Below are positions 9,023-18,154 of a stretch of DNA of 64,000 nt, piece by piece. The stretch's first letter is position 1; every line of letters begins with the position of its first letter. The position numbers and the translations under genes were made by a program. The notes under the pieces are model-generated. The model searched no databases. It was not told the origin of the DNA and saw only the letters and a program-made list of their open reading frames with translations. The DNA is from JBCCTX01 sp964468435 (lineage in GTDB: Bacteria; Bacteroidota; Bacteroidia; J057). The stretch is from assembly GCA_964468435.1 (NCBI GenBank), contig CAYXVE010000002.1, forward strand, positions 114,818 to 178,817, written 5' to 3'.

Positions 9023-10042
9023 CTATCTCTTCATCCAACGCTTGGTCATCACTTCCTCATCGACCGTAACGCGAAAGAAATATATACCAGCAGGTATATC
9101 AGACACCTTGAGTTGGTGCGACCAATGATAGCTCTCTGGCTGGTAGGTCTCCCGGATCAAAACCTTTCCCTGCTGATCTGTCAATTCCAGCAATGTCTCA
9201 GTCAGTACTTCCTTCGAGCGTAGCTCTAGTTGAACAGATTGTGTGCCTGGATTGGGGTAAAGCATAAGCGTGCCTACCTGAGAAATTACCAGTTCAGTAT
9301 CGGTTTTATCCTCTGGCTCAGGTTGACCGATAAGTTTAAAGTTAAAAGGAAGATTAACCCAGAACCTAACAGGCTTGCCATCTTTTTTGGCAGGTGAGAA
9401 GCGTATTTCTGGTAAGGTCTCGGCTACAGCTTCCTCAAGCACCGGATGCGCAGTCTTGACCATTTCATGACGGATATATTCTCCTTCTTCACTCACCAGA
9501 ATGCGGGCTACGATCATCCCTTCGAGCCTGTTTTCTTTCGCTAATACAGGATAGCCAATCTGTTTGTAGATCTCCTCCATATTTTCAGGCTTGGGAGGAC
9601 TGTCGACGATCGCATTGCCTTTGATCTCAGGTTCTATAGCCTGGCTATCGGTTTCCTGATTACAATCTCCCGCAAGCCTGAAAGCAAATGGTACATTTAC
9701 CCAGAATTTCACTGCCTGGCCTGAATTCTGTGCAGGAGAAAACATTAATCCAGACAAATGCATCTCAACCGCCTGTGTCAATGCTGGATTGGGGTCATTC
9801 AATACCACATGTCGTACATATTTACCAGCTTCATCAAGCAGTATTCTCACTACGACACTTCCTTCAACGCAATTATTTCTGGCGGTGAGTGGATAACCGA
9901 CTTTTTGCTTGATCTCCATGAGATTTAGGGGCTGCGGCTCCTGATCGACTACTATGTAGTCTGAAACAGAAGGAAGATTCTGGGCATACATTCCCTGTGT
10001 AAGCATGTAGATACATGCTAAGGTAAATAGTCTAGTTTTCAT
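9023..10042 (-). CDS. secreted protein with two TonB C-terminal domains and a T9SS sorting domain
   Basis: A 339-residue protein with a signal peptide (ends GMYAQ). Two tandem TonB_C domains follow, at about 35-130 (EIKQKVGYPLTARNNCVEG) and 150-240 (EEIYKQIGYPVLAKENRLEG), each ending in FWVN.PF.F. The C-terminus is a T9SS sorting domain (MLYPNPGTQSVQLELRS ... DIPAGIYFFRV). It has no membrane anchor, so it cannot act as a normal energy transducer. The fused TonB domain of the BlaR1 gene just upstream is closely similar, so duplication from that gene is likely. It may be the last gene of the BlaI-controlled operon, after a 160-bp gap. Confidence 0.8.
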   Translation of the reverse strand: MKTRLFTLACIYMLTQGMYAQNLPSVSDYIVVDQEPQPLNLMEIKQKVGYPLTARNNCVEGSVVVRILLDEAGKYVRHVVLNDPNPALTQAVEMHLSGLMFSPAQNSGQAVKFWVNVPFAFRLAGDCNQETDSQAIEPEIKGNAIVDSPPKPENMEEIYKQIGYPVLAKENRLEGMIVARILVSEEGEYIRHEMVKTAHPVLEEAVAETLPEIRFSPAKKDGKPVRFWVNLPFNFKLIGQPEPEDKTDTELVISQVGTLMLYPNPGTQSVQLELRSKEVLTETLLELTDQQGKVLIRETYQPESYHWSHQLKVSDIPAGIYFFRVTVDEEVMTKRWMKR

Positions 10043-10202
10043 AATATATGATTAATTAGTTATTGTTTCATTTTAAATCCGTATAATCTGTAGCATATTT
10101 ATATTGGATCATTGTGGGATTGATAATGGTTGTCTTTTTATGTTTCTAATACCTAATACATAATGAATTTGCAAATTATCGAACAGCTGTTATTTTATAA
10201 TT

Positions 10203-11423
10203 CTACTGAATTAACCTGAATGCAAACGGTACATTTACCCAGAATGCAACCTCCTCACCCTGATTTACTGCTGGGGCAAATCTTATATTGGAGATCTCAA
10301 CTTCTACGGCTTCCTGCAGCGTAGGATGCACATCCTTTAAGACAACATGCCTTACATAGCTTCCTTCTTTGTCGACCAGTATACGTACTACTACATCTCC
10401 CTCTATATCGGCATCTCGTGCAACTTGAGGATAGCCGATCTTACTTCTGATCTCTCCCAAATTGAGGGGCTTTGGCGCTTGTTCTACAGCGATAAAGTCA
10501 TTGACTCCAAGTACAGTTTTTGCTGTAGTACCTCCTGGAAGCGTGTCAAGTACCTGTTGGGAAAGGGGAACGACACAGACGATCTGAACGATGCTCAGGA
10601 ATAAAATTATCACAGAAGCGTAGTGTTTCCATGCACGTTTCAGGTTAGGTAAGGTCTGTAGCATTTTGATCCGGGATAATGCAGGGGATTCGAAAAAGGG
10701 ATGGATAAAGGGTAGTTGTACCCCTACCGCTTCCTGCAGGATTAGATTTGCGTACGCCTTTCGGGAATATTTGGCTACCGTACTACGGTCTGCGAGATAT
10801 TCATGGACCAGCAACAGTTCTTTACGGATAAGGTATATGACTGGGTTGAACCAGAAAGCGATTTGGAATAATTCCATAAACAGAATATCCCAGCTATGCT
10901 TTTGGCGAATGTGATAACACTCGTGGGTAATGATTTTTTCCTGAGCTTCCTCATTCATGTTCATGGTTTCATCCCAGAAGATATAGTGAAAAAATGAGGA
11001 AGTCGGAAAAACGCCTCCAGTATGATATAAGGTATAAATAGGGGTTTTTTCGATGGGGTTTTGGGAGTCGATAAAGTCAAGGAGTTTTTTCAGACGGTAA
11101 AGAAACAATCCCAGCGCCGCAATGACACCTGTGAAGTAGATATTCCAGGCGATTGGTTGCCAGGCTATACGGCTTGATGTCGTGCCAGGATTCTCTTTAG
11201 GAGTGATCAATACTTCCTCGAGTTGATGGACAGTAAGTGAAACCGGTGAAGCAAACGGAATCTCGATCATAGGCAGGATCAATGACAGAATTGGAATACT
11301 CAACAGATATAACCGATTGAAGCGAAACCAGGTCTCCCGGCGTAAAAACAGCCGGTAGTTGAAGTACATCAATCCCTGTATAATCAGTAGGGAGATGATG
11401 TAAATTAGCCAGGTAGTATTCAT
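10203..11423 (-). CDS. BlaR1/M56-family sensor peptidase fused to a TonB C-terminal domain
   Basis: A 406-residue membrane protein. Helices at about 4-22, 36-56, 90-110 and 270-290 enclose a cytoplasmic M56 zinc peptidase with His167-Glu168 and His171 (THECYH). The C-terminal 95 residues are a TonB_C domain (IRSKIGYPQVARDADIEG ... FWVNVPFAFRL) in place of the penicillin-binding sensor of classical BlaR1. In the M56 family, signal perception leads to cleavage of a BlaI-type repressor; that role is inferred from the linked blaI-like gene. It starts 1 base after the stop of the preceding gene, so the operon is tight. Confidence 0.88.
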   Translation of the reverse strand: MNTTWLIYIISLLIIQGLMYFNYRLFLRRETWFRFNRLYLLSIPILSLILPMIEIPFASPVSLTVHQLEEVLITPKENPGTTSSRIAWQPIAWNIYFTGVIAALGLFLYRLKKLLDFIDSQNPIEKTPIYTLYHTGGVFPTSSFFHYIFWDETMNMNEEAQEKIITHECYHIRQKHSWDILFMELFQIAFWFNPVIYLIRKELLLVHEYLADRSTVAKYSRKAYANLILQEAVGVQLPFIHPFFESPALSRIKMLQTLPNLKRAWKHYASVIILFLSIVQIVCVVPLSQQVLDTLPGGTTAKTVLGVNDFIAVEQAPKPLNLGEIRSKIGYPQVARDADIEGDVVVRILVDKEGSYVRHVVLKDVHPTLQEAVEVEISNIRFAPAVNQGEEVAFWVNVPFAFRLIQ

Positions 11424-11424
11424 A

Positions 11425-12672
11425 TCATTCTATTTTGAGGGTTCGTTTAAGTGCGCTTAACAGCCTTTTTTCAAACTGGCCATTGCCGCTGTATACTGAT
11501 TCTACGACTTTTCCTTTTGTGTCGATTACTACAGCCACAGGTAACAGGCGAATGGAATGTTTTTCTATGTGATTGTTGGCATTTAATATATGAACAGCGT
11601 CCAGTGGAAATTCAGAGATCCACTTCTGAGCAGTCTTTTTTTCAGGTCGTTTTCTTCTGGCAAGGGTGATTATATCTATGCTATCGCTTCCATAGATAGT
11701 TCTCACTTTCTGCAAGGCTAACCAATTATCGTATAGAAGCGGATGATCCGTCTCCCAATAATATATCACCTTAGGTATGTCGGATTGGATTTTTTGATGG
11801 GTTGTGAGATCCTTTTTGAGAGATGAATATGGAAGAAATAACTCTCCAGGATAAAACTGTTCATAACTAATGCCTTTTACAATCTGATAAAATTCATCTC
11901 TCGATAATACAGGATCAATTGGAATGGGTAACAGATCAGAAAACGAAAAAGTAGTATCTTTGACCTCTAAAGCTTCTACTATTGTCTGACTTTTTATCTG
12001 AGGAATGTCTATGAGTTCATCTCCATTCGTATATCTGTATCTGTAGGTGCTGTCTATATATATTTCTCCAATAGCCTTTTTATTCTTTAGCCATTGGTAA
12101 TCATTGACAAGTTCATTTTTTTCAATCCTCAACACAAAGGCTTCTGGATTTTGGAAAAAAAAGGGTGTGAAATGGGCTTTAATCTTATCTGTATACCAAA
12201 TGGTTACGGTATCGTTTTGTGTAGTCAGTTCTCTATCTATAGTTAATTGCTGAGATTGGGTTATCAAATACGCTTTCTTACACCTATATCTTATAATTTT
12301 GTCTTTGCCATGTATGGGAACAATCTTGATAGTAGAATCTACGAGATTATAGGCCTGGTCTACAACATAGTATTGATTGAGGTAGTTTTTGTATTCCAGC
12401 ATGTCCCCGGTGGGCCACTTGTATATGAAAAAAGCATGAAATCCTGGAAGTGATGATAAGTTATTGGATAAAGAAAAATAGCGAGCTGTGGGAACCTTTA
12501 TGTATTGCTCATTAAAGTATATCTTGGTTATTTTTGTTTGCGTATGGAAAGCGTTGCGACTTATTTTATAGGTGACTGCACCCTGATATAAGGATGAAGT
12601 ACATGAATAAGCCAGAAAGGCCATCATCCATGACATCAAGTACACTATTCTATTCCTTGGGATCTTCATCAT
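11425..12672 (-). CDS. lipoprotein with a cysteine-less thioredoxin-fold domain
   Basis: A 415-residue lipoprotein with a signal peptide and lipobox (LAYSC, Cys at 24). The C-terminal 110 residues form a TlpA-like thioredoxin fold (VIYYWETDHP ... RLLPVAVVIDTKGKVV), but the usual CxxC after the first strand is replaced by ETDHP, so it cannot be a thiol oxidoreductase. The N-terminal part is unrecognised and beta-rich. It overlaps the blaI-like gene by 23 bases and precedes the BlaR1-like gene by 1 base. It may act as an envelope partner or sensor of that pair, which is an inference from position. Confidence 0.75.
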   Translation of the reverse strand: MMKIPRNRIVYLMSWMMAFLAYSCTSSLYQGAVTYKISRNAFHTQTKITKIYFNEQYIKVPTARYFSLSNNLSSLPGFHAFFIYKWPTGDMLEYKNYLNQYYVVDQAYNLVDSTIKIVPIHGKDKIIRYRCKKAYLITQSQQLTIDRELTTQNDTVTIWYTDKIKAHFTPFFFQNPEAFVLRIEKNELVNDYQWLKNKKAIGEIYIDSTYRYRYTNGDELIDIPQIKSQTIVEALEVKDTTFSFSDLLPIPIDPVLSRDEFYQIVKGISYEQFYPGELFLPYSSLKKDLTTHQKIQSDIPKVIYYWETDHPLLYDNWLALQKVRTIYGSDSIDIITLARRKRPEKKTAQKWISEFPLDAVHILNANNHIEKHSIRLLPVAVVIDTKGKVVESVYSGNGQFEKRLLSALKRTLKIE

Positions 12673-13033
12673 CTTTTATGTTAGTGAGAATTTCATCCAA
12701 CTCCTGTATATCCAGATCGCCCTTTCGATAAAAAAAGTTGAGCATCTTACTGAATGAACCGTCAAAGTACTTGTTTAGAAATCCTCCCATTTGTTCCCGG
12801 GCGTATTCACCTTTTTGTACCAGGGGATAGTATTGATGAATCTTGCCAAATACATGGTGATCCACATATCCTTTCTCCTCTAGCAGTTTCAACACAGTGG
12901 AAACCGTACTCTGCTTTGGCTTGGGCTTTGGGTAAGCATTTAGTATATCCCTCAGAAAAGCTTTCTCCAAATCCCAGAGGATCTGCATCAGTTGCTCTTC
13001 GGCTTTGGTTAGCGGTTTTTGCGGTTTACTCAT
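12650..13033 (-). CDS. BlaI/MecI-family transcriptional repressor
   Basis: A 127-residue winged-helix repressor starting at the ATG at 13033. The family signature is clear: PLTKAEEQLMQILWDLEKAF, then the recognition region KQSTVSTVLKLLEEKGYV. BlaI-type proteins bind as dimers to short dyads and are removed by proteolysis through a BlaR1 partner, which is encoded two genes downstream. Two AT-rich dyads lie at 13064-13108, one inside the predicted promoter of this operon, so the protein probably represses itself and the operon. Confidence 0.92.
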   Translation of the reverse strand: MSKPQKPLTKAEEQLMQILWDLEKAFLRDILNAYPKPKPKQSTVSTVLKLLEEKGYVDHHVFGKIHQYYPLVQKGEYAREQMGGFLNKYFDGSFSKMLNFFYRKGDLDIQELDEILTNIKDDEDPKE

Positions 13034-13054
13034 AAATATTAAGTCAGCTTGTCT

Positions 13055-13085
13055 CAAAGATACATCTAATGAAATAGATATACAA
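13055..13085 (-). promoter_or_regulatory. Bacteroidetes-type promoter of the blaI operon
   Basis: On the minus strand a -33 TTG (13083-13085) is separated by exactly 20 bases from TATCTTTG (13055-13062), which fits the Bacteroidetes -7 consensus TAnnTTTG. It lies 22 bases before the blaI start codon, giving a very short leader. Confidence 0.7.
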
Positions 13086-13108
13086 CTAAAAAATTAGATT
13101 TTAATCTA
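13064..13108. promoter_or_regulatory. two dyad operators, likely BlaI-binding
   Basis: ATCTA-N6-TAGAT at 13064-13079 sits in the spacer between the -33 and -7 elements. TAGATT-TT-AATCTA at 13095-13108 lies just upstream of the -33 element. Both share the half-site TAGAT, and their position would block polymerase. BlaI binding is inferred from the adjacent repressor gene. Confidence 0.65.
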
Positions 13109-13279
13109 CATTTTTAAATTACCTATACAGACATGGCGGTGGTATTGTCTCAACAGTCGACTGTTGAGAATTATCGTCAGACATAAACTACTGATCGCTA
13201 AAAAGAGGGTCAAAGTTTAGGGGTTATTAGCAATGGGCGAAGCATTATAAAAATCGTAAAAAAGGATTCAGAGGACGTA

Positions 13280-13287
13280 TACTTTTG
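13280..13287 (+). promoter_or_regulatory. possible -7 promoter element for the htrA-like gene
   Basis: TACTTTTG fits the Bacteroidetes TAnnTTTG element and lies about 120 bases upstream of the chosen start codon. No clear TTG is found 20 bases before it, so the call is weak. Confidence 0.35.
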
Positions 13288-13407
13288 AGACTTCCTACTA
13301 CGACAACCATCTACGTAGACATTCGTAAAACTGGTCAAAGAAACCCCATTGAGTGTTTTACCGTTAAAAAACTATCTTTCTTGCGAAAACGTAAATTTTA
13401 TATAAAC

Positions 13408-14955
13408 ATGAAACGAATTATTTCAACTGCATTTGTATCACTGCTGGTGAGCTGCATGATGCTAGCTATCTATCACTATGCTATTTTACCTCAGCAAGCA
13501 GAAATTCTCATCTCTACAGTATCTCAGGAATCTCTCTTGAAGGCCGATGATGCTAAACCCATGTTAACCAATAATAATTCTGATAATGAAGAGCTTACCT
13601 CCTCAGTATCTGATAAAGCACTAGCAGAGTTGGACTTTCGCATGGCAGCCCAGAAAACAATGCCCGCAGTAGTACACATCAAATCCAATCAGACCTATAG
13701 CCGCAGAAGAAGCTCCAGTATCTGGGATCAGTTTTTTGGATATGAAGGGGAAGGAAATGGAAGCCGCACTGTCTCAACGGGATCTGGTGTGATCATTTCT
13801 GCTGACGGCTACATAGTAACTAACAATCACGTTATCGAAAATGCAGATGAACTAGAAGTTACCTTGTTTGATAATCAAAGCTACAGTGCCAAGGTGATCG
13901 GTACTTATCCCATAACAGATCTGGGATTAATCAAAATTGAAGGTCTTGACCTGCCTTTTGTAGAGCTCGCGAACTCAGATGAAGCTACTGTAGGAGAATG
14001 GGTACTGGCAGTGGGTAACCCTTTTAATTTATCCTCAACGGCCACAGCGGGAATAGTCAGTGCAATCGGAAGAGATCTAAATATCATTAAAGGAAAAAGA
14101 TATCTGGATGAGCAGGGAAGACAGGTCGGCGAAACTGCTATCGAATCCTTCATCCAGACTGACGCTGCAGTTAACCCTGGTAACAGCGGGGGAGCCCTGG
14201 TCAATCTCGAGGGTAAACTCCTGGGTATAAATACTGCGATTGCATCTCCTACAGGCACTTATGCAGGATATGCTTTTGCCGTACCTGCCAACATTGTAAG
14301 AAAGGTAGTAGAAGACTTGATGGAGTTTGGGAAGGTTCAACGTGGCTACATTGGCATTGAAGATATGGAAAGCCTGAACGCAAATTTAGCTAGACAGTTT
14401 GACGTGGATATTACAGAAGGCGTATTGATAAAGAGTATGCCTGGACCTGAACTGAGTGGTGCTGCCAAAGCTGGAATCAGACCGAATGATATTATCGTTA
14501 GTGTAGATGGTATCAATGTGAAAAACGAAGCTAAACTCCTGGAACTGATCGCCAGGAATCGTCCTGGGGACGAAGTCTCCGTTACTGTATACAGGAGAGG
14601 GGACTATAAGACATTCAAAGTTACCCTGACTGATACCCGGGGAAATACAGAACTCAGAGCTAATGGTAGAAGCGAGATATTGTCTGAACTTGGCGTGGAA
14701 TTTGTGGAAGCTAATGAGAGCATCTTGAAGCAATATGGCTTTGAACACGGGGTAGCCGTCTCCAAACTGGTTGCGGGTGAGATCAGAAGACAGGCCGAGA
14801 TGAAGGAAAACTTCATCATTATCCGTGTAAATGGAGATGAAGTAGGAAATGTAGATGCGTTGGTGCGCACGCTGGAACGCAGTAGAGGTAATATACGCTT
14901 TGAAGGGTTCTATCCTGGAGGACGCTATCTATACGAATATGTGATAGAATTGTAA
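13408..14955 (+). CDS. HtrA/DegP-family serine protease
   Basis: A 515-residue periplasmic protease-chaperone starting at the ATG at 13408, where a signal anchor begins (ISTAFVSLLVSCMMLAIYHY). The trypsin-like domain has the triad His141 (TNNHVIENA), Asp171 (TDLGLIKI) and Ser260 (GNSGGAL). Two PDZ domains follow, at about 305-395 and 415-510; the second is more divergent. It should degrade or refold misfolded envelope proteins. The gene is monocistronic, divergent from the blaI operon, and is followed by a hairpin terminator. Confidence 0.93.
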   Translation: MKRIISTAFVSLLVSCMMLAIYHYAILPQQAEILISTVSQESLLKADDAKPMLTNNNSDNEELTSSVSDKALAELDFRMAAQKTMPAVVHIKSNQTYSRRRSSSIWDQFFGYEGEGNGSRTVSTGSGVIISADGYIVTNNHVIENADELEVTLFDNQSYSAKVIGTYPITDLGLIKIEGLDLPFVELANSDEATVGEWVLAVGNPFNLSSTATAGIVSAIGRDLNIIKGKRYLDEQGRQVGETAIESFIQTDAAVNPGNSGGALVNLEGKLLGINTAIASPTGTYAGYAFAVPANIVRKVVEDLMEFGKVQRGYIGIEDMESLNANLARQFDVDITEGVLIKSMPGPELSGAAKAGIRPNDIIVSVDGINVKNEAKLLELIARNRPGDEVSVTVYRRGDYKTFKVTLTDTRGNTELRANGRSEILSELGVEFVEANESILKQYGFEHGVAVSKLVAGEIRRQAEMKENFIIIRVNGDEVGNVDALVRTLERSRGNIRFEGFYPGGRYLYEYVIEL

Positions 14956-15048
14956 TTATTGCAAAATGATATCGGCTATATTGAAATAAATTAATTATTT
15001 AGCCATCAACTTTCAAGTTTAAGCAGATTTGAAGTATCCAAGCCACCC

Positions 15049-15075
15049 AAACCACCAGGCAAGGGTGGTTTTTTA
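15049..15075 (+). terminator. hairpin with T-run after the htrA-like gene
   Basis: AAACCACC (15049-15056) pairs with GGTGGTTT (15064-15071) around a 7-base loop and the stem runs into a T-rich tract. It lies between the protease gene and the NlpC/P60 gene and should separate their transcripts, although it is only 30 bases before the next start codon and might also act as an attenuator. Confidence 0.7.
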
Positions 15076-15104
15076 TTTTGGAATATTTTCGGTAACATTC
15101 TGTT

Positions 15105-15875
15105 ATGAGCTATTTTTTTACGAGCGAAGCAGTCGTACCTATGCGTGGTGAACCCAAAGAATCTGCTGAGATGGTCAGTCAGGTACTTTTTGGAGAAAAG
15201 GGTGAAATCCTTACCACACATGATTCGTGGTGCCAGATACGCTGCGCAGAAGATGATTATGAAGGTTGGGTAGACAGGAAAATGATTCTGGAAATAGATC
15301 CGGAAACAGTTGAAGCTATCTGCGATTATCGATTCGTGCTGGATGGGGCACTGCTGATGGAAGATCAGACTGAAATGCGGCTTCCACTGGGAGCGAGAAT
15401 ACCCCTGCGTTCCTCAGAAGAACTGCCTGTCAATTTTCAAATAGAAAACAGATCATGGAGTATACTGGATTCCCTCCATATGATCGTAGCGCAGGAAAAA
15501 ACTCAGCTGATTTCTCTTTCACGCTATTTTCTGAATATTCCTTATCTTTGGGGAGGCCGTAGTGGCTGGGGATTAGACTGCTCAGGCTTTATACAGGTAC
15601 TTTTCAGGATGGTAGGATTGAAAATTCCACGTGATGCTTCCTTGCAGGCTTCTCATGGAGAAGAAGTTCCTTTTGGAGAACACATGCCGGGCGATCTGGC
15701 ATTTTTTCGGAAAGAAAACCAAAATCGCATCACCCACGTAGGTATGCTTGTGTCAAAAGCGTCGATTATTCATGCATCTGGGAAAGTAAGACTTGACTTT
15801 TTGCGAGAAAATGGCATAATTAACGCTCGCAATAACCAATTGACACATAACTTGGTTTTTATAAAAAGATTTTAG
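15105..15875 (+). CDS. NlpC/P60-family C40 peptidase with N-terminal SH3 domain
   Basis: A 256-residue cell wall peptidase. Residues about 1-65 form a bacterial SH3 domain (PMRGEPKESAEMVSQVLFGE), a second SH3-like segment follows, and the NlpC/P60 domain begins at about 130. The catalytic Cys159 lies in GLDCSGF, with His211 (THVGM) and His223 (IHASG). Such enzymes cut gamma-D-Glu-diamino-acid bonds in peptidoglycan stem peptides. No signal peptide is visible, so it may act on imported muropeptides in the cytoplasm. The next gene follows after 4 bases. Confidence 0.9.
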   Translation: MSYFFTSEAVVPMRGEPKESAEMVSQVLFGEKGEILTTHDSWCQIRCAEDDYEGWVDRKMILEIDPETVEAICDYRFVLDGALLMEDQTEMRLPLGARIPLRSSEELPVNFQIENRSWSILDSLHMIVAQEKTQLISLSRYFLNIPYLWGGRSGWGLDCSGFIQVLFRMVGLKIPRDASLQASHGEEVPFGEHMPGDLAFFRKENQNRITHVGMLVSKASIIHASGKVRLDFLRENGIINARNNQLTHNLVFIKRF

Positions 15876-15879
15876 CCAG

Positions 15880-16386
15880 GTGCATGTACGTGATACCGTT
15901 TTAGTATTAAATCAGAATTACCAGGCAATAGGTGTCTGCACGGCAGAAAGGGCTTTTATTCTGGTATACATGCGCAAAGCAGAAATGCTTTCTGACGTGC
16001 CTTCTCGCAGGCTCAAGACTGTTCGTGAAAATTACAAATTTCCCTCCATTATTCGTCTCTATCGCTATGTGCAAATTCCTTACAAGAAAGTAAACCTTAG
16101 TAGGCAGAATATCTTCAAGCGTGATCGCATGAAGTGTGTATATTGTGGTAGTAAAGAGGCATTAACGCTGGATCATGTGATCCCCAAATCATCGGGTGGA
16201 CGCGATACCTGGGATAATCTCGTAACTGCATGTCAGAAATGTAACTCCAAGAAGGGTAATATGACTCCCGAGGAAGCGGGCATGGAACTAAGATACATGC
16301 CTTTTCGGCCTAGCTTTGTCATGTTTCTTAGCAATTTTGCTGGAAACATTCGGGAGGATTGGAAACCCTACTTATATATGTCTTAG
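15880..16386 (+). CDS. HNH endonuclease-fold protein
   Basis: A 168-residue protein starting at a GTG at 15880, four bases after the preceding stop. The HNH core lies at about 80-125: Cys86 and Cys89 (CVYC), Asp98-His99 (LDHVIPKSSGG), Asn113 and Cys118/Cys121 (CQKC), a complete zinc-supported beta-beta-alpha-metal nuclease site. This stand-alone family is very common in Bacteroidetes chromosomes and is conserved rather than mobile. Its substrate is unknown; linkage to the NlpC/P60 gene suggests co-transcription only. Confidence 0.88.
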   Translation: MHVRDTVLVLNQNYQAIGVCTAERAFILVYMRKAEMLSDVPSRRLKTVRENYKFPSIIRLYRYVQIPYKKVNLSRQNIFKRDRMKCVYCGSKEALTLDHVIPKSSGGRDTWDNLVTACQKCNSKKGNMTPEEAGMELRYMPFRPSFVMFLSNFAGNIREDWKPYLYMS

Positions 16387-16569
16387 AGGAAATCTCAAAA
16401 GTCGACCTCGTCTAATCGATTACGGATCTCTTTTACGATCCTTTGACTGTAGTTGACAGCTCATAAAATTTTCTTCCTTGTTATCGTGTTATTTCAGAGC
16501 TTTTTGACGGAATTTTGCAATAATCAACTTTAAAAACTGCCTCAAAGGCTAATCATTTCGAACTACGAG

Positions 16570-17850
16570 CTATCCTCCGATTTTCTCAAACCCCGTATAT
16601 CTTCTCAGCACCTCAGGTATTTCAATGGAACCGTTTTCTCGTTGGTTGTTTTCTAGTAAAGCTGCTACAATGCGTGGTAATGCCAACGCGCTTCCATTGA
16701 GAGAATGTGCAAGATGAACCTTTTTATGCTCATCTCGGTAGCGAAGCTTAAGCCGGTTAGTCTGAAAGGTTTCAAAATTACTGACTGAGCTGACTTCTAG
16801 CCACATTCCCTGTCCTGCACTATAAACCTCCATATCGTAAGTCTTAGCCGAAGTAAACGTTGCATCTCCTGTACATAATATCAGCTTCCTGTAGGGTAAT
16901 ACTAAAGACTCCAGCAACCCCCCAACGTGATCTGCCATCTCTTCTAGTACTTCATAGGATTGATCTGGGTGGACAATCTGTACGATTTCTACTTTGTCAA
17001 ACTGATGGAGCCGGTTGAGACCTTTGACATCTTTACCATAAGATCCGGCTTCGCGCCGGAAACATGGTGTATATCCACAATTTTTGATAGGTAGATCAGC
17101 TTTATTTAATATGACATCACGATACAGATTCGTGATAGGTACTTCGGCAGTAGGAATCAAATACAAGCCATCTTTTTCCACATAATACATTTGACCCTCT
17201 TTATCCGGAAGCTGACCTGTAGCATAGCCAGATGCTTCGTTGACCATAAGGGGAGGTTGTACTTCGATATATCCAGCCTGATAGGCCTGATCCAGGAAGT
17301 AAGTGATCAAGGCTCTTTGTAGTATTGCCCCCTTACCTATATATACTGGAAATCCTGAGCCAGTAAGTTTTACCCCCAGCTCCCAATCTATAATATTGTG
17401 CCGGGCTGCGAGTTCCCAGTGAGGTAATGCCTCAAAGTCAAAAGCTACCTCCAGGTTATTTTGAAATGCTACGACATTATCCTTCTCATCCTTACCTGCA
17501 GGTACACTTTCATGCGGTATATTAGGAAGTGTAATGAGTAATTCGTACAAATCCTGTTCAATTTGCTGTACAGCTTGTTCGAATGATTTGATTTCGGCAC
17601 GCATAGAAGTAGCCTGCTGTTTAGCTGCTTCAGCATCAGCCTTCCTACCCTCTTTCATCAGCTTGCCGATTGACTTGGATACCTGGTTCATCTCTCTTCT
17701 GACAGATTCAAGAGAAGTAATCGATTGCTTTCTCTGGTCGTCTTGCTGAATAATTCTCTCTACAGTCTCTGCAACATCAGGTAGATTACGGGTAGATAAC
17801 CTTTCGATAACCCAGTCTTTTTGTGTTCGCAATCGTTGTATTTCAAGCAT
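16570..17850 (-). CDS. serS: serine-tRNA ligase
   Basis: A 426-residue class II aminoacyl-tRNA synthetase that charges tRNA(Ser) in the cytoplasm. The N-terminal 110 residues are the coiled-coil tRNA-binding arm. The class II motifs are visible: motif 2 around CFRREAGSYGKDVKGLNRLHQFDKVE and motif 3 near the C-terminus (LNGSALALPRIVAALLEN). It has the expected length and starts at ATG. The gene is convergent with the HNH gene and divergent from rho. Confidence 0.96.
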   Translation of the reverse strand: MLEIQRLRTQKDWVIERLSTRNLPDVAETVERIIQQDDQRKQSITSLESVRREMNQVSKSIGKLMKEGRKADAEAAKQQATSMRAEIKSFEQAVQQIEQDLYELLITLPNIPHESVPAGKDEKDNVVAFQNNLEVAFDFEALPHWELAARHNIIDWELGVKLTGSGFPVYIGKGAILQRALITYFLDQAYQAGYIEVQPPLMVNEASGYATGQLPDKEGQMYYVEKDGLYLIPTAEVPITNLYRDVILNKADLPIKNCGYTPCFRREAGSYGKDVKGLNRLHQFDKVEIVQIVHPDQSYEVLEEMADHVGGLLESLVLPYRKLILCTGDATFTSAKTYDMEVYSAGQGMWLEVSSVSNFETFQTNRLKLRYRDEHKKVHLAHSLNGSALALPRIVAALLENNQRENGSIEIPEVLRRYTGFEKIGG

Positions 17851-18154
17851 GGCTCGCTATTTGTTATATAATTTAGTATTTGATTAATTAGGCACTAAGT
17901 AACAAAATCATCATCATTTTCGTATGTAAACCCATAAACAAAAAGAGCTAAGGGGGTAACAATTTTTTGGATTTCTACATTTTGTTTCCTTCTTTTGCTG
18001 AAGAAAATAAGCATACATATATCCTACACTGTTTTTCTCGATCATTACGGTATTTCACTCAATTTCATACTCCCTTTATTTTTTCCAGCTGTGAAAAATA
18101 TGCTCATAATTGGTTAATAGTGACCTTCAAAAAGTAATTTATTTTGGCTTTTGT
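17851..18154. other. intergenic region between serS and rho
   Basis: About 300 AT-rich bases between divergent genes. They must hold both promoters and the rho leader, but I see no full promoter match, stable hairpin or conserved RNA. Confidence 0.6.
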
